Position numbers and translations under genes: made by a program | The notes under the pieces: generated by a model | What the model was told of the DNA's origin: nothing | The model's database searches: none | The model's input: the letters and a program-made list of their open reading frames with translations, nothing else | In this document: in pieces, positions 23,222 to 33,680 of the stretch | Numbering within the stretch: position 1 is the first letter of the stretch | How the letters are laid out: each line of letters starts with the position of its first letter | From: Lathyrus oleraceus | Lineage: Eukaryota > Streptophyta > Magnoliopsida > Fabales > Fabaceae | Direction of reading: 5' to 3' | NCBI RefSeq assembly: GCF_024323335.1 | Contig: NC_066585.1 | Span: 75,874,109-75,938,108, forward strand | Length of the DNA: 64,000 bases

Positions 23222-23800
23222 ATGTATTTGGAAAAAAAATAGACTACGTTATTCCTTTTATTTATATATTGTAAGTTTTTCTAAAAAAAATACTAAATAC
23301 TAAATTATTTTATCATAATAATTTTTTATACTCTTAAATTTTTATTATTCTCTCTTATTCAATTTTTTAAATTTTAATTTTTTTAATATCATTAACGAAG
23401 GATAATTTTATTAAAAAAATATAATTTATTTATTTTTTTATATAAAAATAATTACGTTTTTTCTAAAACAACTTATGAAAAAAAATAGATGTAGTAATAT
23501 ATAATACTTACCATTTTTTATAAGTCGATTTGAAAAAAGATTTGTATTAAATTTTACTTCATTTCATAATACTAATAAATCTTTAGTATTATTTTTTATT
23601 ATATCTTTTTTATTTAGTATTCTCTCTTTTATTTTAATTTTTTTAAAATTTCTTTTTCATATTATTAGTGAATGATAATTTTACAACAATTCATAAATTT
23701 TCTTTTTCATACAATAATAATCATATTGTTAAAACTATTTATGATAAAAAATGGAGATTTTATATATAATGTAAGTTTGGAGAAGAGTGAATATTAAGTT
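23222..23800. other. AT-rich spacer
   Basis: Very AT-rich with many poly-A and poly-T runs. No gene or recognisable repeat. Confidence 0.6.
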
Positions 23801-23846
23801 GCTCCCAAGTACCACTCAAACTTTTGGATACTTTACTCATAAAATG

Positions 23847-23925
23847 GAAAATTTTACCCTATACCCCTACAATTGTACCCATACCCCTACATTTAAATTT
23901 TTTTGACCAAAATACCCTCATATAA
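23847..23925 (+). repeat. Left terminal inverted repeat of the MULE
   Basis: Contains two copies of a tacccctac word, then an A/T stretch and gaccaaaataccctc. It pairs with 26331-26405 on the opposite strand with moderate mismatches. Confidence 0.85.
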
Positions 23926-24014
23926 ATAGGGTATATTTTCCGTTTCAAAATTTTTTTACCATTTTCGTTGAAGACTTCCGGAGAAGAAATTTTTTTGGCG
24001 TTTTTGCATTGTAT

Positions 24015-24222
24015 ACCGGAACACTTAAGAGTAAGTCTTCCGGTTTGAAAATTGTATACCGGAACACTTCTCTTAAGTGTTCCGATTTGTTGTTTTTTTG
24101 GACACTGAACCGGAAGTCTTCTAGAAAGTCTTCCGGTTTGTATACTTATATACCGGAACACTTTCTTCAAGTCTTCCGGTTTGGATGATGTGTACCGGAA
24201 CTCTTCTTTGAAGTGTTCCGGT
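24015..24222 (+). repeat. Left subterminal array of five hairpin units
   Basis: Five 28-30 bp units start near 24015, 24058, 24109, 24152 and 24194. Each is ACCGGAA, an 8-10 nt arm containing cactt or gtctt, a short loop, a mirrored arm and TTCCGGT. Each could fold alone. Unit spacing is 42-51 bp. Such arrays are typical of transposase-binding subterminal regions. Confidence 0.9.
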
Positions 24223-24228
24223 ACGTAA

Positions 24229-24259
<31 letters not shown>

Positions 24260-24282
24260 TTTTTTTTACATTATTTTTGCAG

Positions 24283-24964
24283 TGGTTCGAAGAAGAGGTG
24301 CAGATGGCCGGATTCCAGTCCGCACGTTAGACCGGGGTGCATCTTCATCTGCAGCTGCAGCTGAGCCGACTGGATATCCAGGAGGGCCGTACGATACATC
24401 GCTTTTGGTGAAGTACGAGCATCATGTTGCTCGACATATATGGTTCGGTGAGGTAAGTAAACGGACTATATTTGAAAATGAATAATAGTTGAATATTTTA
24501 TAATTTGTTTTCTAATATGTGTTTTAATTGTTTTTAGGAAAGAGGACCAAAGAAAGAGTTGAAGGTTGCCGGACATGGACTGAAGTTGAATTCTAGGGTT
24601 CCATTGGCTCTTCCACCACAGATGGAGAGTTGGGTATCTAGATCCGGTTTAGCTTCACTGCAGAGAACGAGTCTGAACAAGATAAACACAAATCTTGTCT
24701 CTGCATTTGTGGAAAGATGGCATCTAGAGACATCTTCATTTCACATGCCGTTTGGTGAAATGAGCATTACTTTAGATGATGTCGCATGTCTACTTCACTT
24801 GCCCATTAGGGGTATCTTTTGGAGTCCTCAGGATGTGACTGAAGAGCTAGCTGTTGAACTTGCTGTGGACTACCTAGGAGTGTCACAGAGTCAGGCACAG
24901 TCACATGTTCGGAGCTGCAGGGGGTCGTATTACAAGTTGGAGTGGTTATATGATATATTCGTTT
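24283..24964 (+). pseudogene. Truncated plant mobile domain (MAIN-like) gene
   Basis: Two exons, 24283-24452 and 24538-24964, joined by a gtaagt...tttttag intron; the first follows a ttatttttgcag acceptor. The product begins VRRRGADGRIPVR, continues with GYPGGPYDTSLLVKYEHHVA, then FVERWHLETSSFHMPFGEM and ITLDDVACLLHLPIRG. These match the PMD fold of MAIN/MAIL1 and serine/threonine phosphatase 7 long-form-like proteins. The codon expected to be the start ATG reads GTG, or the start lies in a lost or unseen upstream exon. The domain stops after LEWLYDIF, where MURA sequence begins on the other strand, so the C-terminal half is gone. PMD proteins of the MAIN family act in transposon silencing and genome stability, and PMD domains also occur in transposons. 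Confidence 0.85.
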
Positions 24965-24967
24965 TTG

Positions 24968-25981
24968 CAGGTCATTCACCACATGTTGTTTGCATTTGGC
25001 ACCAACGTTTTTGTTAATGTGAAATCTACATAGCAAATTAATCGAGTTGGGAAACACAACTTCAATTGCTTTCATCAAAGCAAGATCTCTATCTGTCAAA
25101 ATCACTTGTGGACACATGTCTTTCTTCACAAACAACTCTTTTAATTTCTCCAATACCCAGCAAAAATTCTCTGTTTGCTCAGACTCCATATATGCAAATC
25201 CAACAGCAAAAGTCAACTCAGTGGATGTCATGCCAACAATTTCAAACAAAGGTTGTATATATTTGTTTGTCTTGTAGGTGCTATCCATAACTAACACAAT
25301 CGGAAATATATTCAACAACTTCACTGAATCAGGATGTGCCCAAAATATCTCTCTCACCACTTCCGAGTCATCCTTTTTTCTACTCCAATACACATATCCT
25401 GCATCCTCAATAAGCTTAAACAGATGTTGTATCTCACTCCTTGGACCTCTTATCTCTTTTTCTATCACACTCTTATGCTTGTATACTTGCGTAATACGAG
25501 TGACATTCTCAGGAAACTTGTCTTGCAAGGAAAGCAAAATGTTTCTAGGTGCTACATGTCTCTTTGCCAAATCAGCGACATGTTGCTTCTCATCTGTGGT
25601 CAACCTACCAATAAACGAATGACCTTCTAATCTATCAGGTAAACCATGATTATGTAACCCACATTTTACATCAATCTTCCAACCAGATCCATCTTTCGCC
25701 GGAGTCGACCTGATTTTAAATGGACATCCACATTTCTTGGACGCACTTTGGGTACCACTATCACTAATCTTGTGTTTCCCACCTTTATCACAGCCAAATA
25801 TTATTTTGTTACTTCTCCCTCTCTTCCCCGTTTCAGTATCTGAACGACTGATAATAACAGTTACTTTATTGTCGATTCCAACCTCTTTAATCCATCTGAT
25901 AACCTCTTCTCGTGTACCAAATCTTTCCGTCGTCATAAACGCATCAGTAGTATCTACACATATTTTGGGAAGATTTTCCAT
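24968..25981 (-). pseudogene. MURA-type (MULE) transposase, C-terminally truncated
   Basis: Open for about 338 codons from the ATG that lies five bases after a run-of-T/acag splice acceptor. N-terminal FAR1-like zinc-binding region at residues 60-115 (CGCPFKIR ... CGLHNHGL). The MULE catalytic domain begins near 225, with the first acidic residue D233 in LVMDSTYKTNKY and the second D297 in ILTDRDLALMKA. The sequence ends after CRFHINKNVGAKCKQHVV, before the third catalytic residue and the SWIM zinc finger, so it cannot be an active transposase. It has no stops, meaning truncation came from a clean internal deletion. The gene converges on the PMD gene. Confidence 0.92.
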
Positions 25982-26031
25982 TTCTGTAAAAAAAAAAAAA
26001 AAAATTAAAAAAAACAAAAAAAAAAACACGT

Positions 26032-26253
26032 ACCGGAAGACTTAAAGAAAGACTTCCGGTACACAAAAAAAGCAAACCGGAACTCTTCTCCAAAGAGTTC
26101 CGGTATGCAAATTTCTTTTTGAAATTTTTTTATGTGAACCGGAACTCTTTCCTTAAGTGTTCCGGTTTGTTTTTTTTGTGTTCCGGAAGTCTTCCCAAAA
26201 GTCTTCCGGTTTGGAAAAATACATACCGGAAGTCTTTTTGCAAGTGTTCCGGT
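26032..26253 (-). repeat. Right subterminal array of five hairpin units
   Basis: Five units start near 26032, 26076, 26138, 26182 and 26225. They have the same ACCGGAA ... TTCCGGT design and length as the left array, in mirror image. Each sits upstream of the MURA gene exactly as the left array sits upstream of the PMD gene. Confidence 0.9.
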
Positions 26254-26330
26254 GCGAGGGGTGTGAAAGTGTAATTTTTGGAATTTTCAACTGAATGGTA
26301 AAAATGAAATGGTAAATTGGTTAAAACCAA

Positions 26331-26405
26331 TTAAGGGTAAAATGAGAATTTTTAAATTTTTGTAGGGGTATGGGATTAATCGTAGGGGTACAAGGTAAAA
26401 TTTTC
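26331..26405 (-). repeat. Right terminal inverted repeat of the MULE
   Basis: ttgtaggggtatgggattaa and cgtaggggtacaaggtaaaa mirror the left end. Confidence 0.85.
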
Positions 26406-26445
26406 TAAAATATTTTATGAGTAATCAATAAAACTTGAGTTTGAA

Positions 26446-27889
26446 TGTCAACTCTAACAAACATTCTCATAGTTTTCTCTTTGTCTTCGTTTCTTTTCCA
26501 CGGAACCTTTATATTAAGAAAAATAGTTTAATAAAATACTTTGTGTTACTTTCATTTTCATAACAAAATACTATATAATAATATTTTGGGAGGAAAAGAG
26601 ATTTAACTCAAATTTTTATGATTTTTTTAATTATAAAGAAACGATGCTATCAATGATTGAATCTTCTATCAACTCTCATTTAATCTAATTAATGTCGATC
26701 TATCCCACCATTTTTTTAATTAACTTAAGTCTTCCATTATATAAAATAAAAATGAAAAAAATGAAAAAAAATTAATTATTAAAACTCTTTTACAAAATTT
26801 TCTAAAATACAAAATAAAAATTAAAAAGTATTTAAAAAAAAAAGAAATTAATAAAAAATATACAAGGATAAAATTAATATTTTTTATAAAATTGAGAAAT
26901 TTTCGACAAACAAACATATATGTCCCGTTAAAATTCATCCCACAAAAGCCAATAATTTGTTGAGGGTGTGAGTTTAAAACATTGTATCGTCCTAAAAAAA
27001 TGAATGCGGGATGGGACTGACGTGTATTTTTATTTATTTCTTGAATGTTAAAATTCTTTTGATTTGAATCCTTAAATTTAAAATCCACATGAAACTTGCA
27101 GATTTTTCTATAAATTTTAATTTTAAAGATTAAAATCACACAAGATTCAACATTTAAAATTTTTATTAAAAATATAGACAAAGTTACATTAGAGTGTCTT
27201 TAAATTATTTCTTTTAATTGATTGGTCCTTTAAATTTTGTTTGTATTACATCATTTTTTACACATTTTGATTATTTAAAAGTGTGTGACGGTAATTTTGT
27301 ATTTCACCATTTTCATACTACTAAAAGTAATTGTATATATAATTACCACCTTTATTCTATTAAAAAATGATAATAATACAAACTTATAATAATTTAAAAG
27401 ACCAAATTATTATAAAACAAACATAAAATGATGAATTTATTAAAAAAATAATATTTTAAAGAACTTCTAATGTAATTTTGAAAAAAAAAATATATAAAAG
27501 AAAAATAAAAACACTTAATTTATATGGATCAATTAACTATTCAAACTTTTTAAAACTTATGAGATAATTGATGTTTTTTTAAATTTTTTTCTTATAGTAG
27601 TGATGATGATATATATATTTTAACATTTCATTTTCAATTCTATAAGAAAACATGTTTAAAAAAATGTTATAAAATTTCAAAAAAATACATGTACTAAATA
27701 CTTGTAATAGGAAAGCTCTAAACCATTTTATTTTAAAAATAGATAAACTTGAGTAATGTATAATAAAAAGACTAGATTATTGTAGCATCAACCTATTAAA
27801 TGTAAAATAGTAAAAATAAAAACACAATAAAAAAATTTTTAAAAAAAAAAGAAAAAAAAAAAGTAGAAGTTTAACCCAAAAAGCAATAG
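26446..27889. other. AT-rich intergenic region
   Basis: Long A and T runs. A minus-strand ORF near 26720-27181 is low-complexity Phe/Ile/Lys and not credible. Nothing else was recognised, and the right part is the upstream region of the xylosyltransferase gene. Confidence 0.6.
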
Positions 27890-27989
27890 TTGGTGCATAA
27901 ATGGTTGTTTGAAATTGACTTCACATCAAATTTGACACAAACCATTTTCACCTTCATCTTCTTCATCACTCTTCAATTTTCAACTCTGT

Positions 27990-28250
27990 TTCTTCAATTC
28001 AAACCCTCTCTCTCTTCTTCGTTGCTCCCTCCTCACTCTTCTAATCTGTCTCTGTTGCTTCACAGCAAAATCCATTTCCCTTTCCTCACAACTACTTTCC
28101 CGTATGACATCGTAACCTTCTTCTCTTCATTCAATTTCACTTCTTTATATTACTTACTTTTACTTGTTTTGAAGAATTCAAGTAGCAGAGTATTACCTTT
28201 GTTGTTCTTCTCCCTATCAAACGTTTGTTCTGTTTTTTGTGAACGGAAAA
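27990..28250 (+). promoter_or_regulatory. C/T-rich probable 5' leader of the IRX10-like gene
   Basis: A ctctctcttcttcg-type pyrimidine-rich stretch typical of plant 5' UTRs precedes the start codon. I could not place a convincing TATA box, so the transcript start is unknown. Confidence 0.35.
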
Positions 28251-31200
28251 ATGGGTACTTGGAAATTGGGGTTTTGGGGGCTTCTTTGTGCTGCTTTTCT
28301 CTTTTCAATTGATGCTGTTGAGCTTCGTAGGAATCAGCCTACTGAAAGAATTTCAGGTAGATTTTTGTTGATTTGGCTATCTATTGTTGAGGTTTTGAGT
28401 ATTTTGATTATGAAGTTATGGTTTTCATGAATGTGTTTTATTTAGATCTGGTTTTGATTTAGGTTGATTATGATATTTGATGCATTGATTGTTGATTTTA
28501 TTTAGCTTGAAATGTTGTAATTTCAATGATAAAGCATTGGATCTTCTGTGAATCTGCATTGAATTTTAAGATCTGAATTTTGAAGTGCCAAGCTTGCTAG
28601 TTAGATACTTTTACTACAATTTTGGTAGAACTTTTTTTTTTGTGGTCCGGTTTTGCTTTAGCATATTTCCTTAGATTATGTTCAATCATGTTAAGAGTTA
28701 CTATAAAGTATTGGCAGGGGCTCTAGACACTGTAATGCCTAACTTATGCAATCCCTGGGCTCAATTTTGGAAACTAGTTTAAGAGTTTGGAAGATGTTGC
28801 ATACAACTTGAATTTTGTGAAGTTTATTGCTCCTACTCCACCTCATGGTGCACACGTCCTCGTAGAAGGATATATTATCGATATGCTTATGTCTATAGGC
28901 TCTGTGATTTCAATAGATTGGTGTAGATTTGTAATCTCTAAAGAGTTCTTGCTGAACCCTGGTGCATTTTTGCTGGCTCCTAAGCTCCAATTTTACCGCA
29001 GAATCAAAGTATGAGCAATTCCGCTGCTTCCGTGATTCCATCTCATATTCGGAGATTTTATCTTGGTTTACTAACAGAAACTATAAATTATATTAAAGAT
29101 TGAAACCCATGCAAACTGCTGACGACCTTTCAGTGATAATACCTTACTTCTGTCTTTTCCTTTTCGAAACTTATAAACCCTGTAAAGAGAAAATTGATGG
29201 CCCAAATATAAACGTTTTCACCCAAGAATTTGTATTTTTAAATGTTATGAATACAATAAATCAACTCGCTACAGCTCTATTTAGGGAATACGAATTTAGC
29301 ATCAGTTTGGATTACAGTTAACTGGGGAAGTTGCTGGAATAGGGGCACATCCTTAGTTGCTTGGAGTATTAAAGTGTTCATAAGCGGTCTTGTGTTTTTA
29401 TTTTTAAAGGACTTGCATTAAGCAATTCTGTTTCTGGAAATACAATAGGTTCTAATTCGTTTCTTTAACTTCTATGTGTGAATGTAGTTATTTTAAACTA
29501 ATATTTCATTTTATTAAATACTCATGTTGTAGTTGAACAAATTGTAGGTAGCGCTGGTGATGTGTTGGAAGATGATCCGGTCGGAAGGTTGAAGGTTTTT
29601 GTTTACGAACTTCCAAGTAAATATAATAAGAAAATTCTTCAAAAGGACCCGAGATGCCTCGCCCATATGTTTGCTGCTGAGATCTATATGCACCGGTTTA
29701 TCTTATCTAGCGCTGTCCGAACCCTTAATCCTGAAGAAGCTGATTGGTTTTATACCCCTGTATACACCACCTGTGACTTGACACCAAATGGCCTCCCTTT
29801 ACCCTTTAAGTCACCACGAATGATGAGAAGTGCAATACAACTTATTTCTTCAAACTGGCCTTATTGGAACCGAACAGAGGGAGCTGATCATTTCTTTGTG
29901 GTTCCCCATGATTTTGCGGCTTGTTTTCATTACCAAGTATGAGTTTAGAATACAATTTTTAAAATTCATTGTTCATATCACTCTAAGTGCTACTTTGAGC
30001 ATTCCAATACTGCACATATATCATGTAACATGCTCCTTTTTTTTATTATTTTGTTCCAGGAAGAGAAGGCAATTGAAAGAGGGATTCTTCCACTGCTGCG
30101 ACGTGCCACCTTGGTACAAACATTTGGACAGAGGAATCATGTGTGCTTGAAAGATGGCTCAATTACCATTCCTCCTTATGCTCCGCCACAGAAAATGCAT
30201 ACCCACTTGATTCCTGATAAGACTCCCAGGTCAATTTTTGTGTACTTCCGAGGACTGTTTTATGATGTTGGAAATGACCCCGAAGGTGGTTACTATGCAA
30301 GGTAGATATTATTACCGATACAAACTTCAAATGAGGGTTTGAGTACGCATCCTTTTATTTATTATAATATTATGTATGCACAAAAATAAGAATGCTGGCT
30401 CGGTATCCTTTTACCAGAAAAGCAATACGGAGTGATTTTGATATATTTTTTATCATTAGTTTTTGTTTCAAAGAGTCTAGTGGTGAAACTCACACACTCT
30501 TAAGTGCAGAAAGGAGGGGTGTTGCGGATTCGAACTCACGCCCCAACGCATCAATATCCACACATTCTTTTACTATATGAATTGCACTTACCTGAAAATT
30601 TTGATTTATATAAATATATAATTGTTGTATTTAGTGGAGTTATTGAAATTGATGGTGATGTACATTGAGATTTACAGTATTCAATATTTAGGGTCATAAT
30701 TAGTTCATTCTAAAATTCTGATTGAATATCAAGTATGCATGCATGTGTTTTGGTGCATGCGTTGATGTTATGATGACAAAACAAATAATCCTGACTGGCT
30801 GTAATTTTTAAATTTTACAGAGGAGCAAGAGCAGCAGTCTGGGAGAACTTTAAGGACAATCCATTATTTGACATTTCGACCGAGCATCCAACAACATATT
30901 ACGAGGACATGCAAAGAGCTGTGTTTTGTCTATGCCCACTTGGATGGGCCCCTTGGAGCCCAAGATTGGTTGAAGCTGTGGTATTTGGTTGCATTCCTGT
31001 TATTATTGCAGATGATATTGTTCTTCCGTTTGCCGATGCAATACCATGGGAAGAGATCGGGGTGTTTGTTGATGAACAGGATGTTCCTAAGTTGGATACC
31101 ATACTCACATCGATCCCACCAGAAGTTATATTAAGGAAGCAAAGATTGCTTGCTAATCCTTCTATGAAGCAGGCAATGTTATTCCCTCAACCCGCGCAAT

Positions 31201-31334
31201 CTGGAGACGCTTTCCATCAAGTTTTAAATGGACTTGCACGGAAATTGCCGCATGACAGAAGTGTGTTCTTGAAACCAGGGGAGAAGAGGTTGAATTGGAC
31301 TGCCGGCCCTGTTGGTGACCTTAAACCTTGGTAA
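28251..31334 (+). CDS. IRX10L: IRX10-like xylan xylosyltransferase (GT47), four exons
   Basis: Exons 28251-28356, 29548-29936, 30060-30301 and 30821-31334 join with GT-AG introns into 416 codons without a stop. Known role of the family: Golgi beta-1,4-xylosyltransferase that extends the xylan backbone of secondary cell walls, working with IRX9 and IRX14. A short hydrophobic N-terminal segment (residues 5-22, signal anchor or cleaved signal) is followed by ELRRNQPTERISG, then the exostosin/GT47 domain from about residue 50 (VFVYELPSKYNKKILQKDPR). Conserved blocks are YTTCDLTPNGLPLPF, FVVPHDFAACFHYQ, YFRGLFYDVGNDPEGGYY, CPLGWAPWSPRLVEAV, IIADDIVLPFADAIPW, and the terminal WTAGPVGDLKPW. The sequence is very close to Arabidopsis IRX10-L (GUT1) as I remember it. 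Start chosen as the ATG opening the hydrophobic segment. Intron 3 contains a SINE. The gene looks intact. Confidence 0.96.
30468..30595 (+). mobile_element. tRNA-derived SINE in intron 3 of the IRX10-like gene
   Basis: A box-A-like word (gtctagtggtgaaa) and, about 45 bp on, a box-B-like ggattcgaactc give the RNA polymerase III internal promoter arrangement of plant SINEs. No cloverleaf can be drawn, so it is not a tRNA gene. End points and target duplication are unclear. Confidence 0.5.
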
Positions 31335-32640
31335 CAGTAGTAGGCATTATGATTCTTTATAAATCTTGGTCAATCCTCCTCAAAATGTTCATAGGGGGTA
31401 GGTAACCAAGGTGCTTTTTTTTACATTGTAAATTTTGAATATTTTTACAGACAATTCATAATTTGCAACATGATTGATCTCATAGTATGCTAATGCAACT
31501 TATTTTGCTGCCCTAGTAGGAGTGTCTGTTTTCTCGTGTCAGGGCATTAGAATATAAGAGTTATTCTTGTTGTTTTGGTAAAACTTAGAATGAGTTCTCT
31601 AAGTTACTTGTTTCATATATTTTGTGTGTGTATGAATACGGTTATGTTAGGAAGAAATGCCAAATCTGTCTTGCTTAGAAGAAACGGAACTCATTCCAAC
31701 ATTTAGATTTTAGTAGGATTTAGATACAAGCCTCCATTTGATTATCTTGGAGTTTTATTTAATTTAGACATTGATTCTCATGAAAGATAGTAGTTTGGTG
31801 ATAATACATAGTTCTAGTTTATTCTCTAGCTAGGGTGGTAGATAGCTTGGTTTTGTGATAGGACATTTGGCTTTTGTCTTTCTTTAGACGGTTTTTATAT
31901 TGAAGTTTACTTATATCTAATCTTATTCTCCTAAAGGGATAGAAAATACTATAGAAAACACAAGTTCAAAGAGTTTCAAAATATCAAAAGTGTGTCTTTT
32001 TTACTTTTTCTTGGAAGGATATACCCACCACTTTGATGGTTGTGCAAAGTGAAAATGATAAGGGGAAATGAGTGTTAAAAGAAGGCAAAGGTAGTTTGAC
32101 TAAATAGTAATGATCCTCTTCATTTCAATGAAGAAATGAAAGTGTCTATTATTATATTTTAGGATATAAATGTTTGGTTAATATCACCAATTTTTAAAAT
32201 TAAGTATATTTATCTTGCATAATTAGTCATGAGCTCCCTTAAGTTAATTTGAAGTCCCGCTTTAGTCCCTTAATAAAAAAAAGATTATAGTTCAGTTCCT
32301 TAAAATTAATTATGTTAGCAATATTGGCCTCTTCCGTTAACTTTGTTCAGAAAATGTTAAAATTCGTCAACGTGGCGTGACAAATAGGTAATGCACAATA
32401 GAATGACTCAACGAAAGGATTACAAAACTATTATTTAAGGTTTTCACTTGTATCAAACATGCTTACTCTTTCATTCACATATCAAAACGCGTTTCTAGAA
32501 AGTTTTTTTTGTGTCTTTGATTCAAGTTGATTCTAGTCTCAATCTCATCTTCTTTGCTTGCATATACGTTATAATCAAGCTTGTTTTCAAGTTTCATTTT
32601 ATCTCTCTGGATCTTAAAGTTGTGTTTCTAGGGTTTTAAT
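31335..32640. other. Intergenic region after the IRX10-like gene
   Basis: The first 250 bp are probably 3' UTR. Around 32240-32350 there are phrases such as tttagtcccttaa and agttcagttccttaa that recur in legume transposon ends, next to the zf-GRF remnant. No gene is recognised. Confidence 0.5.
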
Positions 32641-32648
32641 CTTCTACA

Positions 32649-32960
32649 ATGTCAAAGTTGGAATAGCTGGATCTATTATTTGTAGAAACGAGAGGATGAG
32701 GTGTTATTGCCAAGATGAATGTGTCATTCGTACTGTGGGTAACATGAATAGTGTAAATTTTGGGGGGAATTTTTTGGGTTGTAGAAATTAGATAAATCAT
32801 ATGAGTAAAGGTTGTAATTTCTTCAAGTGGTTAGATGATGATTGTTGATGAAAGGGATTTTAAGATTCAAAGGCAAAAGAAGATAAATTACAAATTGAAG
32901 AATCAGATTATCCACATTAGAGGATGGTTAAAATGTCCATTGTGGTTGGGATTTTGAGTT
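32649..32960 (+). pseudogene. zf-GRF zinc finger protein remnant
   Basis: In the frame of codons around 32700 the sequence reads RCYCQDECVIRTVGN, then FGGNFLGCRN, a stop, and GCNFFKWLDDD. This is the C-x-C ... C ... GCxFFxWxD layout of the GRF zinc finger, which is common in small legume proteins and transposon-linked genes. After two more stops a Lys/Asn-rich helix and a short hydrophobic stretch follow, also typical of these proteins. Frame shifts and stops make it non-functional. Confidence 0.6.
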
Positions 32961-32999
32961 TAATGTTAAATGTTGTTTTTGTAACAATGTATTTTTAGG

Positions 33000-33145
33000 T
33001 TGGGATTTTATCTGTCATGAGTGTATTGTATTTGTCATGAGTTTATGAATGCAAATGTCATGAGTTTATGTATTTTGTGTGCCTTTGGTTTATAAATGTA
33101 CTTTTGTGTAATGAGTTTATGAGTGAAATGTATTTGTCATGATGT
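33000..33145. repeat. Short degenerate repeat of a tttgtcatgagtttatg word
   Basis: Five or six copies of tgtcatgag(ttta) in about 140 bp lead up to the broken edge of element C. Confidence 0.6.
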
Positions 33146-33680
33146 CATTAGTGCTCTTGTTAAAGATGTATCTGATAAAATTCTTGATAAACATGAAATA
33201 GCTCTACAAGAATTTATCTTAACTGACCATCAAAGAACCAAACTTGCATCAATGATTTATGGTGTAAATAGAAGCAGAGGAGAAGGTCTGGGTTATTATC
33301 AAAAATTTGTTAATCCAAGGACTGAAACCTTGATTAAACCCTCAAATACCTCCTCCTCTAAATCTACTCAAAAAGGGTTAGACTGCTATTTTGTACCTGA
33401 CTCTAACAATGCAAAGATTCTAAACCAATTAGAATCTAAAACTGCTGAGTCAAGAGTTCTAAAGAAACCAGAACTTGAGACTTTAAAGTCAAAGGCTCTA
33501 AAGTCAACAAAACCTAAAACTTTGAAGTCAAAGGTTCTGAAGAAACCAGAACCTAAGGCATTAGGTCATAAAGTTCTTAAAATTTCAGAACCCAGGGTCA
33601 AGATTCATTTAAGACAACAAACTTTCAAACCAAAAGTCTTGAATGATTCTAAACCTTTTTATATGAGAACAAAGGTATAA
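33123..33680 (+). pseudogene. gag C-terminal fragment of element C
   Basis: Aligns with the last part of element B gag (ALQEFILTDHQRTKLASMIYGV). It then carries a Lys/Pro/Leu-rich stretch in which a 12-14 residue unit (LKSKVLKKPEPKAL-like) is repeated about five times, absent from element B at this place. The zinc knuckle region is missing. Confidence 0.75.

Larger units (their letters stand above)
23847..26405. mobile_element. Mutator-like element with PMD and MURA genes (internally deleted)
   Basis: The left end reads gaaaattttaccctatacccctac and the right end read on the other strand gives gaaaattttaccttgtacccctac. The inverted similarity continues inward for about 75 bp (tacccctacatttaaattt). 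It also continues outward for about 35 bp: actttactcataaaatgg at the left mirrors tattttatgagtaatc at the right, so true ends may be near 23800 and 26445. No clean 9-bp target duplication was found at the placed ends. Inside each end come five hairpin repeats, a long T (or A) run and a splice acceptor leading into a gene. A MAIN-like gene on + and a MURA transposase on - point at each other and both stop at one junction near 24965. Confidence 0.85.

Noticed and set aside
24015..24222. Regularly spaced short palindromic repeats look like a CRISPR array
   Set aside because: Units are mirrored at both transposon ends, spacers are short and similar, the genome is a plant, and no cas genes exist.
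25047..25622. Several plus-strand ORFs across the MULE
   Set aside because: They are antisense shadows of the MURA frame, whose conserved motifs are clear.
26720..27181. 153-codon minus-strand ORF
   Set aside because: Low-complexity Phe/Ile/Lys translation of AT-rich DNA without homologous motifs.
28787..29014. 75-codon ORF in intron 1 of the IRX10-like gene
   Set aside because: No domain recognised, and the gene frame is complete without it. May be unknown repeat debris.
30526..30540. ggattcgaactc resembles a tRNA T-loop, so a tRNA gene was considered
   Set aside because: No acceptor stem or anticodon arm can be folded around it. SINE fits better.
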